Below, piece after piece: positions 46,101 to 58,073 of a DNA stretch of 64,000 nt. Origin of the DNA: Calocera cornea HHB12733 (Eukaryota > Basidiomycota > Dacrymycetes > Dacrymycetales > Dacrymycetaceae). A program made the position numbers and the translations under genes. Each line of letters opens with the position of its first letter. Position 1 is the first letter of the stretch. The DNA lies in contig KV423916.1 in the NCBI GenBank assembly GCA_001632435.1, forward strand, positions 372,001-436,000, written 5' to 3'. The notes under the pieces are model-generated. The model made no database searches and was not told the DNA's origin. It was given only the letters and a program-made list of their open reading frames with translations.

Positions 46101-47754
46101 ATGTCGACGCCCACCGCACCCCCGCCCAGCCCGTCAATGCACGCCCTCTTCAGCATCCACGAGCTGCTCACACACGTCCTCCTCTTCCTCGACCTCGCAG
46201 ACCAGTACCGCCTCGGCCTGACCTGCAGGGCGCTGTGGGACGTCGCCGCCCCGAGCGTGTGGAGGCGGGTCGATAACCGGTATGCGGTTTGGAGACTACT
46301 GCCTCAGGGGCTCGAGATGGGCAGGGATGACCGGAAGGTGCGCTGCGTCGCTGTGCTTTGCACTGCGGTATGGGATGGCGGCTCACGAGCACGGCCGTGT
46401 ACCGCAGGGATTGTATCTGCTGAAACCCGACCCGAGCCCGGACGAGATCGCCCACATCGCCCGCTACACGACGCACATCCGGCACCTGACGATCGAGAAC
46501 AACCGGTTCGCGGACCAGCTCACAACGTCCTGCCCGCGCCTGCTCGTCGTCCCCATCGTCATCTCGCAGCACCCGGCGCTCCTCCCGGGCCTGCAGTCCC
46601 TGCACCTCATCATCCACCGCGACACGCCCCTCGGCGACCAGTGCACGGACGTGTTCGTCCCCCTGCTGCAGGCACTGCCGTACACGGACCTCACGGTGCA
46701 GGTGGACGTGCCGCGGAACACGAGCTACCTGCAGAAGCTGCTGCAGGCCGTCACGCGCGAGGCGCACCGGCTCAGGAGCTTCTCCTTCCAGATCGGCGAC
46801 ACGCTCGAGCATTGGAACCAGGACGCGGCGCTCGAGGCAATCTTCGTGGACCTCCAGTTCAGGTTCTTGCAGCATATCACACGGCTGACCCTAAAGTTGC
46901 TCCTGCAAGGCATCACCTTCCTACCGATACTGGCGGCGTTGCCGGAGCTACAGTATCTCCAGCTTGGCACCGTCGTGGACCATACCGAGTTCGCCGACAG
47001 ACCGGAGCTGCCATACGAGCTCCCTCCGACGGCCTTCTCCCAGCTTCGGAGCCTCGTCATTACAGCCGGCGCATACAAGGACTTCCTGGACGTGTCCTTC
47101 CTCCTGGAACGAGTCACATCCTCCCAGATCGAGCGACTCGAACTGCCATTCAAGACCATCCCGGCGTTGCAATCCAGCATCGCGACAATCAGTGCCCGCT
47201 GGTCCGCCACCCTCACGTCCCTCAAGCTCGTCTCCCGCATCTTCCCCGTCTACAGCATCGCCTTCCCGGTCTTCGAGCCCCTCACACGATGCACAAAGCT
47301 CAGGGACGTGTGCTTCTGGGAGTGCAGGCTGAACTACTCCGACGATCAGTTCCAGAAGCTCTTCGAGTCCTGGCCCGATGTCGAAACGCTCACCATCCGC
47401 GATCCGAAGAAATGGCCGCGCGCAACCTGTGCAGTGCTCGACTTCGTCTCCACTAAGTGCGTCAAGTTATCCGACCTGACCTTGGCCGTCAACCTCGATA
47501 GCGGCATGCCGCATCCACCTCCTGATGGCCACTTTCCGATGACATCGCCCGTAAGACGATACAACGCGGGGTACGCGTCGTGTACGGAGCCGCGCCCGAC
47601 GTTCGCGTTCCTGCTGCGAACATTCCCAAGCCTGCAGACCTTCGAATGCGAGGCGCACAAGTGGGACGCGAAAGACATGCGAGGAGTCGTCAACGGGACT
47701 AGTGTGGGGCTGAGTGCACTGGCAGTTATGACGGGTGCTACTCAGCGGAGATGA
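46101..47754 (+). CDS. F-box domain protein, second type (527 aa, 2 exons)
   Basis: Exons 46101-46337 and 46408-47754 (70-nt intron, GTGCGC/CAG, phase 0). The F-box is at residues about 15-55 (HELLTHVLLFLDLADQYRLG, then CRALWDVAAPSVWRRV). The remaining 450 residues are leucine-rich with no sharp repeat. It differs in sequence and intron structure from the MLRFRSQ/ASRTA F-box family elsewhere in the window and is more like the generic agaricomycete F-box proteins. A predicted SCF adaptor, target unknown. Confidence 0.8.
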
Positions 47755-48354
47755 AGCAGGGCGCGGGCAACGGTTTGGTAGAATGGTGGGGCGCTGAGGG
47801 TCGCGGAGAGGGAACGCTTTCTTGACTTTACGATGCATTTGTACACTATTCTCCCAATTATTTGTCATTATCCATTCATATGCCTTGGTTCCTGCTGTAT
47901 GTACATCTATGGGAGCTTGGTATGGAACAAACAACATACGTAGCCTTTGTACGTCCGGACATTGTAAGGTCGCATGCTCCCTGAGAGTATGAAGTAGGCC
48001 CTTGCGCCTGGTGTTGGACACTGGAACCTCGTGTGCTCGCTCCCGAGCTTGTGGCACTCTCCAAGAGCCCTTAGATATACGCACGGCATCTATTGCTATG
48101 ATTGGGCATGTATCCTTGGGTAGAATCAATTGACATTGGCGAACTGTGGCTTCATCTGCCTACTTCTTGTTAACCGGAGTCCGTCGCTCTAGTCTACATG
48201 TTTCCGGGCGGAACAAGCATTGTCCGTCAGGCTTGTTCGCCGGAACTCCTTTTGCTCATCTGTATAAAGCGCAGCGCCTGTCGGCCTCGGACAGCCCAGA
48301 GCCAGATCATCTGACTCCGCAGACCAATTATACCGCTCTCCCCTCTCGTAAGGC
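47755..48354. other. Intergenic between convergent genes; contains a conserved hairpin
   Basis: No coding content recognised apart from the hairpin at 48195-48253, which lies in the 3' region of the minus-strand RasGEF-like gene. Confidence 0.5.
48195..48253 (-). promoter_or_regulatory. Conserved 3' hairpin element, copy 2
   Basis: On the minus strand it lies about 100 nt after the stop of the second RasGEF-like gene. Same stems as copy 1 (TTCCGG/CCGGAA and GAACAAGC/GCTTGTTC) and the same GACGGAC in the loop; only loop-flanking bases differ. The match continues weakly for about 13 nt on the CATGTA side. Confidence 0.7.
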
Positions 48355-51300
48355 TCAGGGCGCGCGTGCCCAGACCATTGGCTGCGCACCGTTCGTGTAC
48401 CGCTCGCCCCCATCCTCCAGGTCGGTCTTCACGTTATAGATGGAAATTCCCAGGCTCGCCTCGATGTACTGTGTGTAGCGCGGTATCTCTTCAAACTTGT
48501 AAGGGCGCCGCAGCTCCGCCTCAAGCTTCTTGACCTTGTCCCAGAGCTCTTTGCACGCTGTGAAGTCGACGACCGCTTCGGGGGTGCAGCGATTTGAAGT
48601 GGAAAGCACGATCTTGGTGAGATCGGCGCGCAGCGCATCCAGATGAAGCTCTGAAGGGCCATGTCAGCTGGTTCAACTGAAAGCTGACGATGTTCCATAC
48701 TAAGCATCGGCACACCTGGCCCATCGTAGTCGGTCCGTGCCTCCCAAGTGTTCAGATACTCGTGCGTGCCGTCGGCAAGCGTCAACATATCACCCATTTT
48801 CCGCCCAGGAATTGGGCGGGGAGATTTGAAGCGAGTCTTGCCTTCATACACCGATTGCCAAAGCGCTTCGGTTATCGCCATTGCGGTAAAGAAGTTTCCG
48901 GCGTCCTGACACCGCTGGGAGGCGTCATCAATCAAGTACGCAGGTAATGATTGGATGACGCACGTAGACAATATCGGTCAAGCTTTTTGTCGCAGCCTTC
49001 GGATCAGTAGTGTCCCTTTCCACAATCTTCTTGGCCCAATCTCGGATCTACGAGAGGACACTCAGTGATGTTGACCCACATAGAACCGGGTATTTCTTGC
49101 CTTGAAGAACAACATGTGGCTTCCGAGCAACGGGAAAGTCCACTCGTCGGGATCCTCTTGAATCAGGCAAAAGAAGATGTGAGGCGCTCTGATAAGCTGG
49201 TGGCAGGAATTCGTCACAAGAGAGAGGTGATCCGCAACAATGTCTGGCTTCAATAACAGAAACCTGTCGGCCGTGATGGGCATGTCAGACCACCACGGCA
49301 GAGGCAGCGATCCCCTTGCAAATCGAGCCAGTCGCAGGATGTCTTCTGTCTGCTTTCTCTGCGCGTCTCCAGTTATGGTGGGATATAATGCGCCAAGGAA
49401 GTGGACAAGGGCATCCAGAGCTACTCCGTCTTCTTGGCTTTTCTGCAGCAGTCGTAGCCACTGGCCGAAGAATCCAAGGAGGCTTTGTCCGGAGAGCAGT
49501 CAATGGTTATGCATCTGCTGTAACTAGTAACGCTACTTACATGTCGATGTTGTTCCCGAACCGCTTCACAAGCTCCCAGCGGCGGATAGCTGCCGATATG
49601 AGAGCATTCGACGTCGTGTACGCCTTGTATGTTCCCAGGAATACTTCTTGCACCAGGCTCCTGCTGTTGACCTCTACTCGGATGTGAGCCAACAGCGTCA
49701 GGTCCATCATAATGGGCACTCTCACCCATTCGTGAGTCAAATACATATGCAATCAAGTCGGTGAACTTCGCAGACTCTCTGAGCCTATGCGGAAACAGGA
49801 CGTCTGTCGGTTTACGGCCCTCTCGGGCTTGTGAAGTCGCAGACTGGGTCTGTTCACTCGGTTCAGCAAACTGCAGGTCACAACACAGACGGATTGCCTA
49901 CCCCGGTCCTAGGTGTTGATGGGGCGCGCGGGCTTGCGATGTACGTGCTACTTGACGGTGAAACAGAGTGGTTTGATGTTGAGCGCTGTTGAGCATGACC
50001 CTCGTTACCGGTATGCAGCACGACTGGGCTGCCAGGTCCCTTATGAAGGGCTTTGGGACTTGGCCGGACCGGCGGACGAGATACCGGCGTATGAATTCCT
50101 CTACTTACGCCTGTATTCTGCCGGGCTTGGGGGCTTGACGGCGGCGTATGGGATCCGTTGTTTATGCTGCGGTTCTGCCTGATTGACGGACTTGATACAT
50201 CCCTATGAACTCCACCGATCTTATCGCGGCTTTGTCGGATTGGCGGACTTGGTGCAGGGGTGCGAAGCCCGCTGCTGTTCTTTGCCGTCCTTTGTGGTGT
50301 AGCAGACTGCAGGTTTGCCATGGATATGCTCCTTTTAGGGCTGAGCAATGCCATTCTCTCCACATTGGTGCGAGGGCTTGTGATGTTGCTCTGGTCGATG
50401 TCCCTGCGGCTGTAAGGTGCCGGCGGAGACTTCCCGTCTCTGACCTCCCAGTTGCGAATAACTTGGAGGCTGGATTTGCGAGTGAGACCGCTTGCATCCC
50501 TCTTCTTTAGGACACTTTGGATTTTCTGCTCGCGGTCAGCCCATTTCAGTACAAGAATAGCTCGACTCAACATTAGTGCAGTCCAAGAGGGTCGGTACGT
50601 CATCGGCGTCTATGAAACTGTTGATGATCTTTCCGAGCTCCTGGTAGTATTTTCCGGGGTCTTGGACGATTTCTTGTTGAGCAGTACGGGACATATGGAG
50701 ATTCTTCAAAAGAAGGCCAGACTTCTTGAAATTAGGGACAAGTGACCATCGAAATAGATGCAAACTCACTAGAAGGTCGGTCATCGCCTCCGTGAGATTG
50801 GTCTTGGCATCTTCCAAATTCTTTCCTATACCCGTGATGTCCATTCGACGTGCTTTGCCCATGCCCTTCACACGTGTAATGCTCTTTTCAACTTCTTCCA
50901 GCTTCCTGCCAAAATAATATTGTACACGTTGGAACACGGGGTACGAGAAAATCATACTCAATAATGGAGGTTTCGATAGCGTTCAAACCATCAGGATTCA
51001 GACATGCCGTATGTCCAGTACCTGAAGTCATCGATGGCTCGAACAGTCTTGGAGCATATACTTCCAGTATACTGCGCAAGGTATTGCATCTACGAGTGAC
51101 CGTCTCCAGCTGCACCTGTATAACTATGGTATGAGTAAGAGAGATCGATCAAACCACGCGCATACCGTCTGGTCCTTGATGGACCCAGTTATACCGATGG
51201 TGCTTGTCAGAAGATCCAGACCCCTGTCGAAGAGCGGCCGTCTGTGCTGGCCATGCCTGACTTCGTTGAGATGCACCTCGACCATAGCAAACGAGGGGGG

Positions 51301-51708
51301 GAAAGCACAAGCGACTGCTTCCTGAAACAGGACAGCTTCTGCGAGTCGACGAACAGAGACAGAGAAAAGGAATATGAGTGACCCGTTTCCTTTGAGGTGC
51401 ACGACAGTACGCTGACAAGTTTATATGCCCCCAGATAAGATGCAAGGAGGACCGAAGGTGCGCATTTCCGCTTGAGCGCGTATGGTACCGTCTAGAAAGC
51501 TGCGAGCCAGGTGCTCACTCTTTCGATCTGTATGAAATACCGGGTCCAGCAGTACAATTTGAGAGCATGGCCGCAGCTTCTTTTCCGCATATGGACGGAG
51601 GGCAGTCAGGCACGAGGCGGAAACCCGAGCAAGAACCTCGTCTCGGGCCGATACATTGCCCGCTCTGATGCTGGAAGCAGGGCCAGCGTCTGCGGTAATA
51701 TAATTCAT
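48355..51708 (-). CDS. RasGEF-like protein, paralogue of 38999-41950 (5' exons uncertain)
   Basis: Well-supported minus-strand exons: 51115-50958, 50905-50770, 50724-50572, 50525-49902 (Ser/Pro/Arg-rich linker), 49849-49726, 49673-49541, and the final exon 48650-48355. VFLGTYKAYTT followed by LLGFFGQWLRLL is the RasGEF_N module. ADHLSLVTNSCHQLIR, then DWAKKIVER, then GNFFTAMAITEALWQS follows the RasGEF core. The C-terminus aligns with that of the first gene. The N-terminus is helical, as in the paralogue, but its exons (51708-51120) cannot be fixed. Two introns between 49400 and 49050 need unusual sites (a GTCCAC donor; an apparent 32-nt intron), so damage is possible. Confidence 0.6.
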
Positions 51709-53223
51709 GGATAATGCTGGAGGTACCTGCGACTCATCATGACACAGAGATAAATGAGCGATACAGACCGTGGGCTGAAAACGACGACAACATACGGAGA
51801 TAAGCCAGCTGTCAAGGGGTCCATATCATGCCGCACATCTTCGTATTCCAGAAGGCAAGGGTGTCATTCGGTTGCCGAGGCTGTCTGTTTCTTGGCGACA
51901 ATCGATGCTTAACGATGAATCATCTTGTGGCTTGCTGGTTCCGCATATCTGTGGATAAATGCCTCAACCCCGAGTCACGATTCTCGACCAGTGCAGACGA
52001 TGACGATCGTGCAGCGAAAATCCATCGATGGGATTGGCCCTAGCTGCCTTGGTCCAGACACTGTCAACGAAGCACCTTCAAGCGCGCACGGATTTGCATC
52101 TCGGATTTGCAGCGCCTGAAAGCTGACGGGCTCGCGTTGGCATGTATTCTATCTGTCAGATGCAGAATCCGAGCTGAGCTCCCGTGGACTGATGTAAGTC
52201 GACGACGCGAGGTTCATTACTGGACAAGCCCAATATGGATGTCCAACGGGAACGAAGACCGTCACACGGGGGTGCATGTGGTGCATGAAGTATGTCGTTG
52301 AGCAATGAAGCGCCGCAGTGGTACAATGCGCGACAACAAGATACGGTAATGGGGATCGGTGGAGATCTGACTCCGTGATCGCGAGCAGATAAACTCGGTT
52401 TCCTCCCATTTGTTACCGTGCTTCTATCTCTACAACGGCAGACCAATACTGTATTGACCGCAGCATCCAACTGGGCATTCTACAACACCGCACGTAGAAT
52501 AGGGACATATCCTTGATCAACACGCAATGCACACTACTTGCTCATCTATTCGCATTGATTTCAGCCTCTGGATCGATATTGGACATGCGAGGTGTGGTCC
52601 AGTACTACACGACGGCACTCTCGCTGGACTCTTGTGGTTGAGGACAACGTTAACCTCTCCATCCCTTGCGCTTAGCAGCCGTCAGTGCATCTGGTTATGC
52701 TGTTTACTCAAGCCTGCGGTTGTGTCAATACTCTGAAGACTGGTCTATCTCAACGTCCGAGACGCTATGAACGCTAGTGACTTTCGCATACTACTGTCGG
52801 CAAGCCAAGCACTGCGGCCGCAACAGTATACATTATTAGACAGATGACCCAGAAAGGGCTAGACCAAGGGTCCATATTCTGCAGTCTCGAAACGCCTGAT
52901 CGAAGTCGACGTGCAACGGACGACACGGGATGGCCATAACTGTTCATGCGAGTGCTCTGCTGTGGCAGATCAGAGCTAGTCTACATGCAAAAGCGTGAGT
53001 GGTTAACTTCGATCTCCGAGAGGCTGCGGGAAGGCTGAAAACATTCTAGGTCACAGCAGGCTATATTTGGACCTCACGATACATGCATAAATAACAGACG
53101 TTGGAGCGAGGGATTCACACAACAAGCTGCTCGCTGCCTTGTTCGTTGCCGCATTATCTCACCAGGCAAGCACAATTGCGATCACCTGCTAGTCTTTCGT
53201 TGATCAGATATAGTCACTCAAAC
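51709..53223. other. Intergenic, 1.5 kb
   Basis: Short frames only; nothing recognised. A TATA-like GCATAAATAA at about 53085 could serve the gene at 53224. Confidence 0.45.
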
Positions 53224-53811
53224 ATGGCTCCGAGAAACCCTACCGACCCCCCAAGCCCGCGTGATCACCTACCTGATACACCGAACCCACCTGCTGGTGG
53301 ACCGATTGGCGATGTACCGGCTGGGGTGATAGGTCAAGCCGTACAGTTTGTCGTACCGGTCGCGATGCCAATCGTCGCGCCTGTTCAAGTCCCCGCGCCC
53401 CCGCCCGCTCCCGCTCCGGTGCCCGTTCAAGTGCATATCATCCTCCAGAACCATCAGCTCACAGTCGTGATCCAAGCCAATGTCGGCCCCAATGATACAC
53501 GCACGGCCACCGGCATGGAGAATCCCGTTCCGGTGCCCATTGATGGCCAGCCAAATGCCCCAGCACAGAACGTGAACCGTCAATACACCGGTACTCTTCA
53601 AGTCGCGGCTCCTCCCAACCTGGCCGACTTGCAGAACAACTACGTAACCGATCTCAACTTCGTTCAGCAGGCGGCTAATCTAAGGATTATACTGTGGAAT
53701 AACGGTGTCCAGGTGGGATCCATAACTGTCCAGTATGGGCCAAACGATCAGCCACTCCCGCAGGCCATTACACAGACTTGGGTGCAGCACGTGGTTTGGA
53801 CGAGGAACTGA
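53224..53811 (+). CDS. Unrecognised Pro-rich protein (195 aa)
   Basis: Single exon from ATG 53224 (AACATGG context); the frame is open upstream but without ATG. Residues 1-75 are rich in Pro, Ala and Val. Residues 75-195 look like an all-beta module: VQVHIILQNHQLTVVIQA, then QYTGTLQV, DL-motif, then LRIILWNNGVQVGSITVQYG. The alternation of hydrophobic strands and the GTLQ...DL...L-I pattern recall the module of the tandem family downstream (54128, 58074, 62563), but the similarity is weak. No signal peptide or membrane segment. Function unknown. Confidence 0.5.
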   Translation: MAPRNPTDPPSPRDHLPDTPNPPAGGPIGDVPAGVIGQAVQFVVPVAMPIVAPVQVPAPPPAPAPVPVQVHIILQNHQLTVVIQANVGPNDTRTATGMENPVPVPIDGQPNAPAQNVNRQYTGTLQVAAPPNLADLQNNYVTDLNFVQQAANLRIILWNNGVQVGSITVQYGPNDQPLPQAITQTWVQHVVWTRN

Positions 53812-54127
53812 GATCATCGGCCGAGTCAACTGCCGTTCCATCTGTCATATGTAGATCCCAGAGTTTCAAGATCGATAATGTGATAGGTCATGCAATTGAT
53901 ATCATCTCGAACCATGGTTGAAATTCGACTCCTAACCGTGATCGCCAGAAGATCTGGCTCCGACGGTGATCTTCCCAAGATAACCCTACTCGACGTGGGC
54001 CTCTATCTCGAGATGTCAATCAATGAAACGATACAGTTACAGCACGAGCGTACAACATCACCACTCTCTGTTAGAGAACATCAGCACAAATCGGCCAACG
54101 CGGATGGAATAGAGCATATGTACCAAC
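53812..54127. other. Intergenic
   Basis: No gene seen. Confidence 0.4.
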
Positions 54128-54478
54128 TCAAGGCGTCCACTTCACCTCAATTGAGTTCCCCAGTACTTCTTGCGGGAGCTCTGGCATTCCAACTTGAAGC
54201 TCGCCGACCATCCCTGCCACACGTAGCCCAGTGGGGAGGTAGAACCTGAGCCATAGGATTGGAGGCAGGGGTGATGCTGGACGCTGGTCGAAAGAGAGTA
54301 TGGTGTTGAGGTTGAGGAGGTCGCTGATAAAGGTGAGCTCCGCTTTGAACCTCAGCCGGCGGTCGGGCACGTTATACAGCTGGCGTTCGCCTTTACCGAG
54401 GAGCTCGGCGGTGGCGATCTCAACCATGATCTTGTTGTCTCCAGTGATTATGGTGACAAATGCCTGAGTCGTTGGCAT
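54128..54478 (-). CDS. Small protein of the local tandem family, single module (116 aa)
   Basis: Minus strand from ATG 54478. AFVTIITGDNKIMVEIATAE is followed by LRFKAELTFISDLL and LPPILWLRFYLPTGL. The spacing of these strands matches one module of the two-module protein at 58074-58949. A decayed copy of this gene lies at 61770-62050. No known domain recognised; no signal peptide. Function unknown. Confidence 0.5.
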   Translation of the reverse strand: MPTTQAFVTIITGDNKIMVEIATAELLGKGERQLYNVPDRRLRFKAELTFISDLLNLNTILSFDQRPASPLPPILWLRFYLPTGLRVAGMVGELQVGMPELPQEVLGNSIEVKWTP

Positions 54479-55593
54479 GATGATTGGCTGGCGAACGGGT
54501 CGCAGTGCAATAACAGCAGGTTATAGCAGGATCGTACTCACCTAATGGGTGGGCAGCTCACGGTCAAGGTAGCGCGCTGTCTTGCGCGAGGATCTTCTCA
54601 AACATCTTATCGTTTTATGTTCTTGATATTCGGCACTCTGTCGACAGTTTGGTCACCGCAAACCCTTCAGATCAGAACCTGACGACACGTGCTTCCATGC
54701 CTCAAGCAACATGCCCACGCCAGTGCCTTCTGCTCGGGTGCCACGATGCTGCATTCCATAAGGTTCGGATACCCTCAGGTGCCTTTTCAGACCGTCTTCT
54801 ATGCGATTCACTGGTTGACTGTGTGCCTTAGGATGACACTTCCTTTGCGGTTTGCAAGGTTGTGACACTGATGGTGTGAAGACACGTGTGTAGCCGGAAG
54901 TTGCAACCTTGTCACGGCCAGAGTCGTTTGCGGCTCGAAGGCGCCACAGTGAAGCCATTGGATGGCGAGTGCTAATGGAGCGGGGCAATATGGTGTTGCA
55001 CCTCCGGTCCTCGGAGCACTCGCCATTCGCAGAGAGTGTATGCGGCTATCGGTGCGGACCTGGCTCTAAGATTCAGGAACGGAGTTCACAGCACTTGCAT
55101 ATCGGGTGAGTTCGAGACATCGGCAAGCGATAGGACAATCAACACACCCAGTCGCTTCTGCAGTGCCTAGTTTTGGGGCCATTGACCCGTATTTGTGCGG
55201 TGGGAGCACATCCGCTGACTGCAACTACATGTCAGCATGATGTACTCTGCTCATGGAGGATGCGCCGCGTACTGCTTTCAGGAGCTGGCCGTCCCGCCCA
55301 CTATGCAGTATCCGTTCTCAACCCCCATAGCCGCATACTCCGTATTTCAGGGTGGATGTCCGCATGCTTAAATGCGTTGCTGCTGTTGCTGTCGCTGGCC
55401 GGAGGAGTTGCGGTTAGACGGTCCAGTGCTGTGTGGGTGCAGGAAGGCAAGTTCCACAAGTCTCGAGCACGCGTCACCTGAAACAGTCGCTTCGCGCTTC
55501 TCTCGCTGGCCTCGCCTAGACCGCACAGGCGTTATTTCGTCCAAAAGTCATCTTTGGCATACAAGCTATACCATAAGCATTACAATCTAGATG
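54479..55593. other. Intergenic with a tandem-unit boundary
   Basis: No gene seen. About 55180-55350 resembles 57400-57570 and 59985-60150 (CACATCCGCT, then CAACTAC, then TGTCAGCATG-like blocks), marking the edge of a repeated unit. Confidence 0.45.
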
Positions 55594-56478
55594 CTAATAA
55601 GGATCGTCTGGGGTTCCATAGTCCACCATACGCAACCAACCCATGCCTGCCAACTGATCGATCACCGTAAGGTCGCGCGGCGTCGCGTCGACTTGTGCGA
55701 CCATGTAGGCGACTGTTTTGTTGTCGCTGTGCGCCCACCTGAATGTGTAAATGGGATGCATGTTTTGGGGGAAGCGTAGTCGTGAGATACCAAGGGTGGC
55801 ACCCACCAAGCTGAGCCTGTATTTAAAGCGGACTTGGCCCTTGACTTGCTACATCGACTGCCGGGTTACCAGTCCATGGACCATTGGAAGATGTGTTCAT
55901 ATCGGCCGTGATGATATCAAGGTGGTATTCCTTGCTAACGTCGATCTATATCGAGATGAGGGCCTCCTCAAATATGACCTGTGTTATGTTCAATCTTCGT
56001 TAGGTTGCGCAAGATGACAACGCAGGCCAATACCTCACCTGCGGAGGTGGTGCGTGATAGAAGGACGAGTGCCGCATGTCCTGGCTCATACAATCGTGAA
56101 GCATCTCAGAGCTCTTGCCGTCAAGGCACTCCAGAGTGGTGGGTGGCCCGACAAATCTTACACGGTTCGCAAGCACCATTCCAAGTGGGCCATCATTATC
56201 TTCGAACGTGACCCTGAAAACCCGGTCCGTGGGAGCCAATGTGTGCGATTCGCGGAGGGTGAGTGTGGTTAGCCTGCCGTCCCAGAAGTGGTGCACATCC
56301 TTGTAGAACATCATCTGCCCGAAGAGCGCAACCATCTTTCGGTCGAGCAAGGGGAGCGGTCCGAGTTAGCCCAAGCGGAAAGGTGCAGAGTATCAATCTG
56401 GACGCGGTAGGTGTGGTTGTCACTACTGCTGCTAAGCGGAGAGAGCTTCACGACAGCATTTTCGATGATCTCGTTCAT
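55594..56478 (-). pseudogene. Two-module family protein, decayed copy (unit A)
   Basis: Colinear with the intact gene at 58074-58949. Start ATG at 56478 (MNEIIENAVVKL) and the first module begin well, but the frame shifts after LHLSA. In the second exon the conserved MW becomes I-stop (ATATAG for ATGTGG), and another frameshift follows VDVA. The C-terminal end of the module is readable again to 55594. Intron borders appear kept. Confidence 0.65.
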
Positions 56479-56719
56479 ATCTGCTCAACTGCGAGTTCTG
56501 TGAGTCGAGATTAACTGAGCCGTACAGAGTCCCACTTGCCTGCTGCTAGGCGCGAATGGACAGAATCGCTTCTTATTTGCTCTATGGGGAATGGGTTGTC
56601 GTTGCCGAGCAACCTACACAATGGCTGGTATTTATCTTGATACCGCAGGACGGCCGGGCCCAGCACACGGCAGGGCATGGAATTCCATGAAGACCTCAAG
56701 CACGTACGGCCGGTCATTG

Positions 56720-57030
56720 CAGCCAAGGGGCGGATCTACAAAGTCAGGGCACGCTAGCGTACGTCGCGCAGTACTTCCTGCTGAGCCAGCCGGAGCAAGA
56801 CCATATGCCGGCACCAGAAGTGCAAGGGGCCGCAGCAACAATGCAGGGTACCTAACACATTCTCACCTCCTAGCGCCAGCTGTCTGCCGAACGGTGCTAG
56901 CGGGTTTGCCGTTTGTGGGTTCCTCAGGGTTCTGCACGGCGGAGGGGCACGCCGGGTTTTGCTTTGAGTGTTCCATTACGCGCTCGGGGTTTCACAGTCG
57001 CGCTGCATTACGAAATCGCGCATAGCAAGT
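56720..57030 (-). repeat. Tandem segment copy 1
   Basis: Homologous to 59200-59605, 62193-62480 and 63715-63985 (GGATCTA, ACTTCCTGCT, GCCAGC(G)TGTCTGCCGA, GGGTTCTGCAC blocks). Coding potential on the minus strand shifts frame between copies, so I treat it as a repeat rather than a gene. Confidence 0.55.
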
Positions 57031-58073
57031 GCATGTGCACTACTTCCGATGGGGGCTGATATAGATTTGTACATCCGGACATAGTGAACATCCCGAGGTC
57101 GGAGAGATGGATGGAGCGGATGACGACCATGGAACTTGAGCCCATTGCAATTCGGCGGGGTCTGGTTGTGCGTTAGCTTAATGCTTCGCCATGGACAGGG
57201 CACAGCAAACGCACTGAGAGCCTCAAGCCGTTGACAGTTCTGAAACCAAGAACGGGCTCTCGTGCCGCAACAGCAGTGGAACAGTCTGGTGCTACGCGGG
57301 TCTACCCAGCTCCTATTCCCAAGCTCGAGCCCCATCCGGTCAGCCTGGCTGATCCATGCGCAGGTCGTCAAACGACGAAGGAGCTCGGTGCTGTTCAGAC
57401 TTGATGCTTGGGAGTGCGCACATCCGCTTCAACTACAACGACTTGCTCAGTAGACATGCTCTACAGCCGGAGGATGAGTGAGCGTCATACTGCGTCTCAA
57501 GGATGAGCAGTCCCGCCCGCGAACCTCTAATCACTGTCACCCCCTAAGTCTCATATGCCCATCAAACGCCCACATGCAGTGCTGGGCTGCTGCGTTCGGC
57601 AGCCATCGAGAGTAGATACTGGGCAGACCCCTTCTGTGTGCGTGGGTGCGGGAAGGCAAATCGTTTTCGCGCCGCGTCTGGCGTACTGTGATCCTGAGAC
57701 GTCGCGTCGCGTCGTGGTCCAGCAGGCACTATCAAAGCTAAAAGCTGGGTGTTGTTGTTGTCGGTTTCGGCTAGAACAGAACAACCAGTCAACCAATCAG
57801 CATGGCTCCTCCAGTACCACCATCCCAAGATAGTGTGTGTGTAGAGTGCGCGGACGACGGCAGTAGGAGCTCAAGGGGCGCCTTCCCCGCCGGACTCAAA
57901 TCCCCGATCTGCGATGACCGGTGCCCCACAGCTCGAGCATCATGACCGCACGCCAGTGGGCTATGCACATACTCGGATCCTGGGAGGCTAAATAAATCCA
58001 AGTGACATTCAACATCGAAATACACGCTATCCTCGACGATGCCATACAATCCTGTAAGCATACAACACAGATG
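57031..58073. other. Spacer of the tandem array, unit boundary at about 57400-57570
   Basis: Homologous in part to 59750-60150. No gene recognised. Confidence 0.4.
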
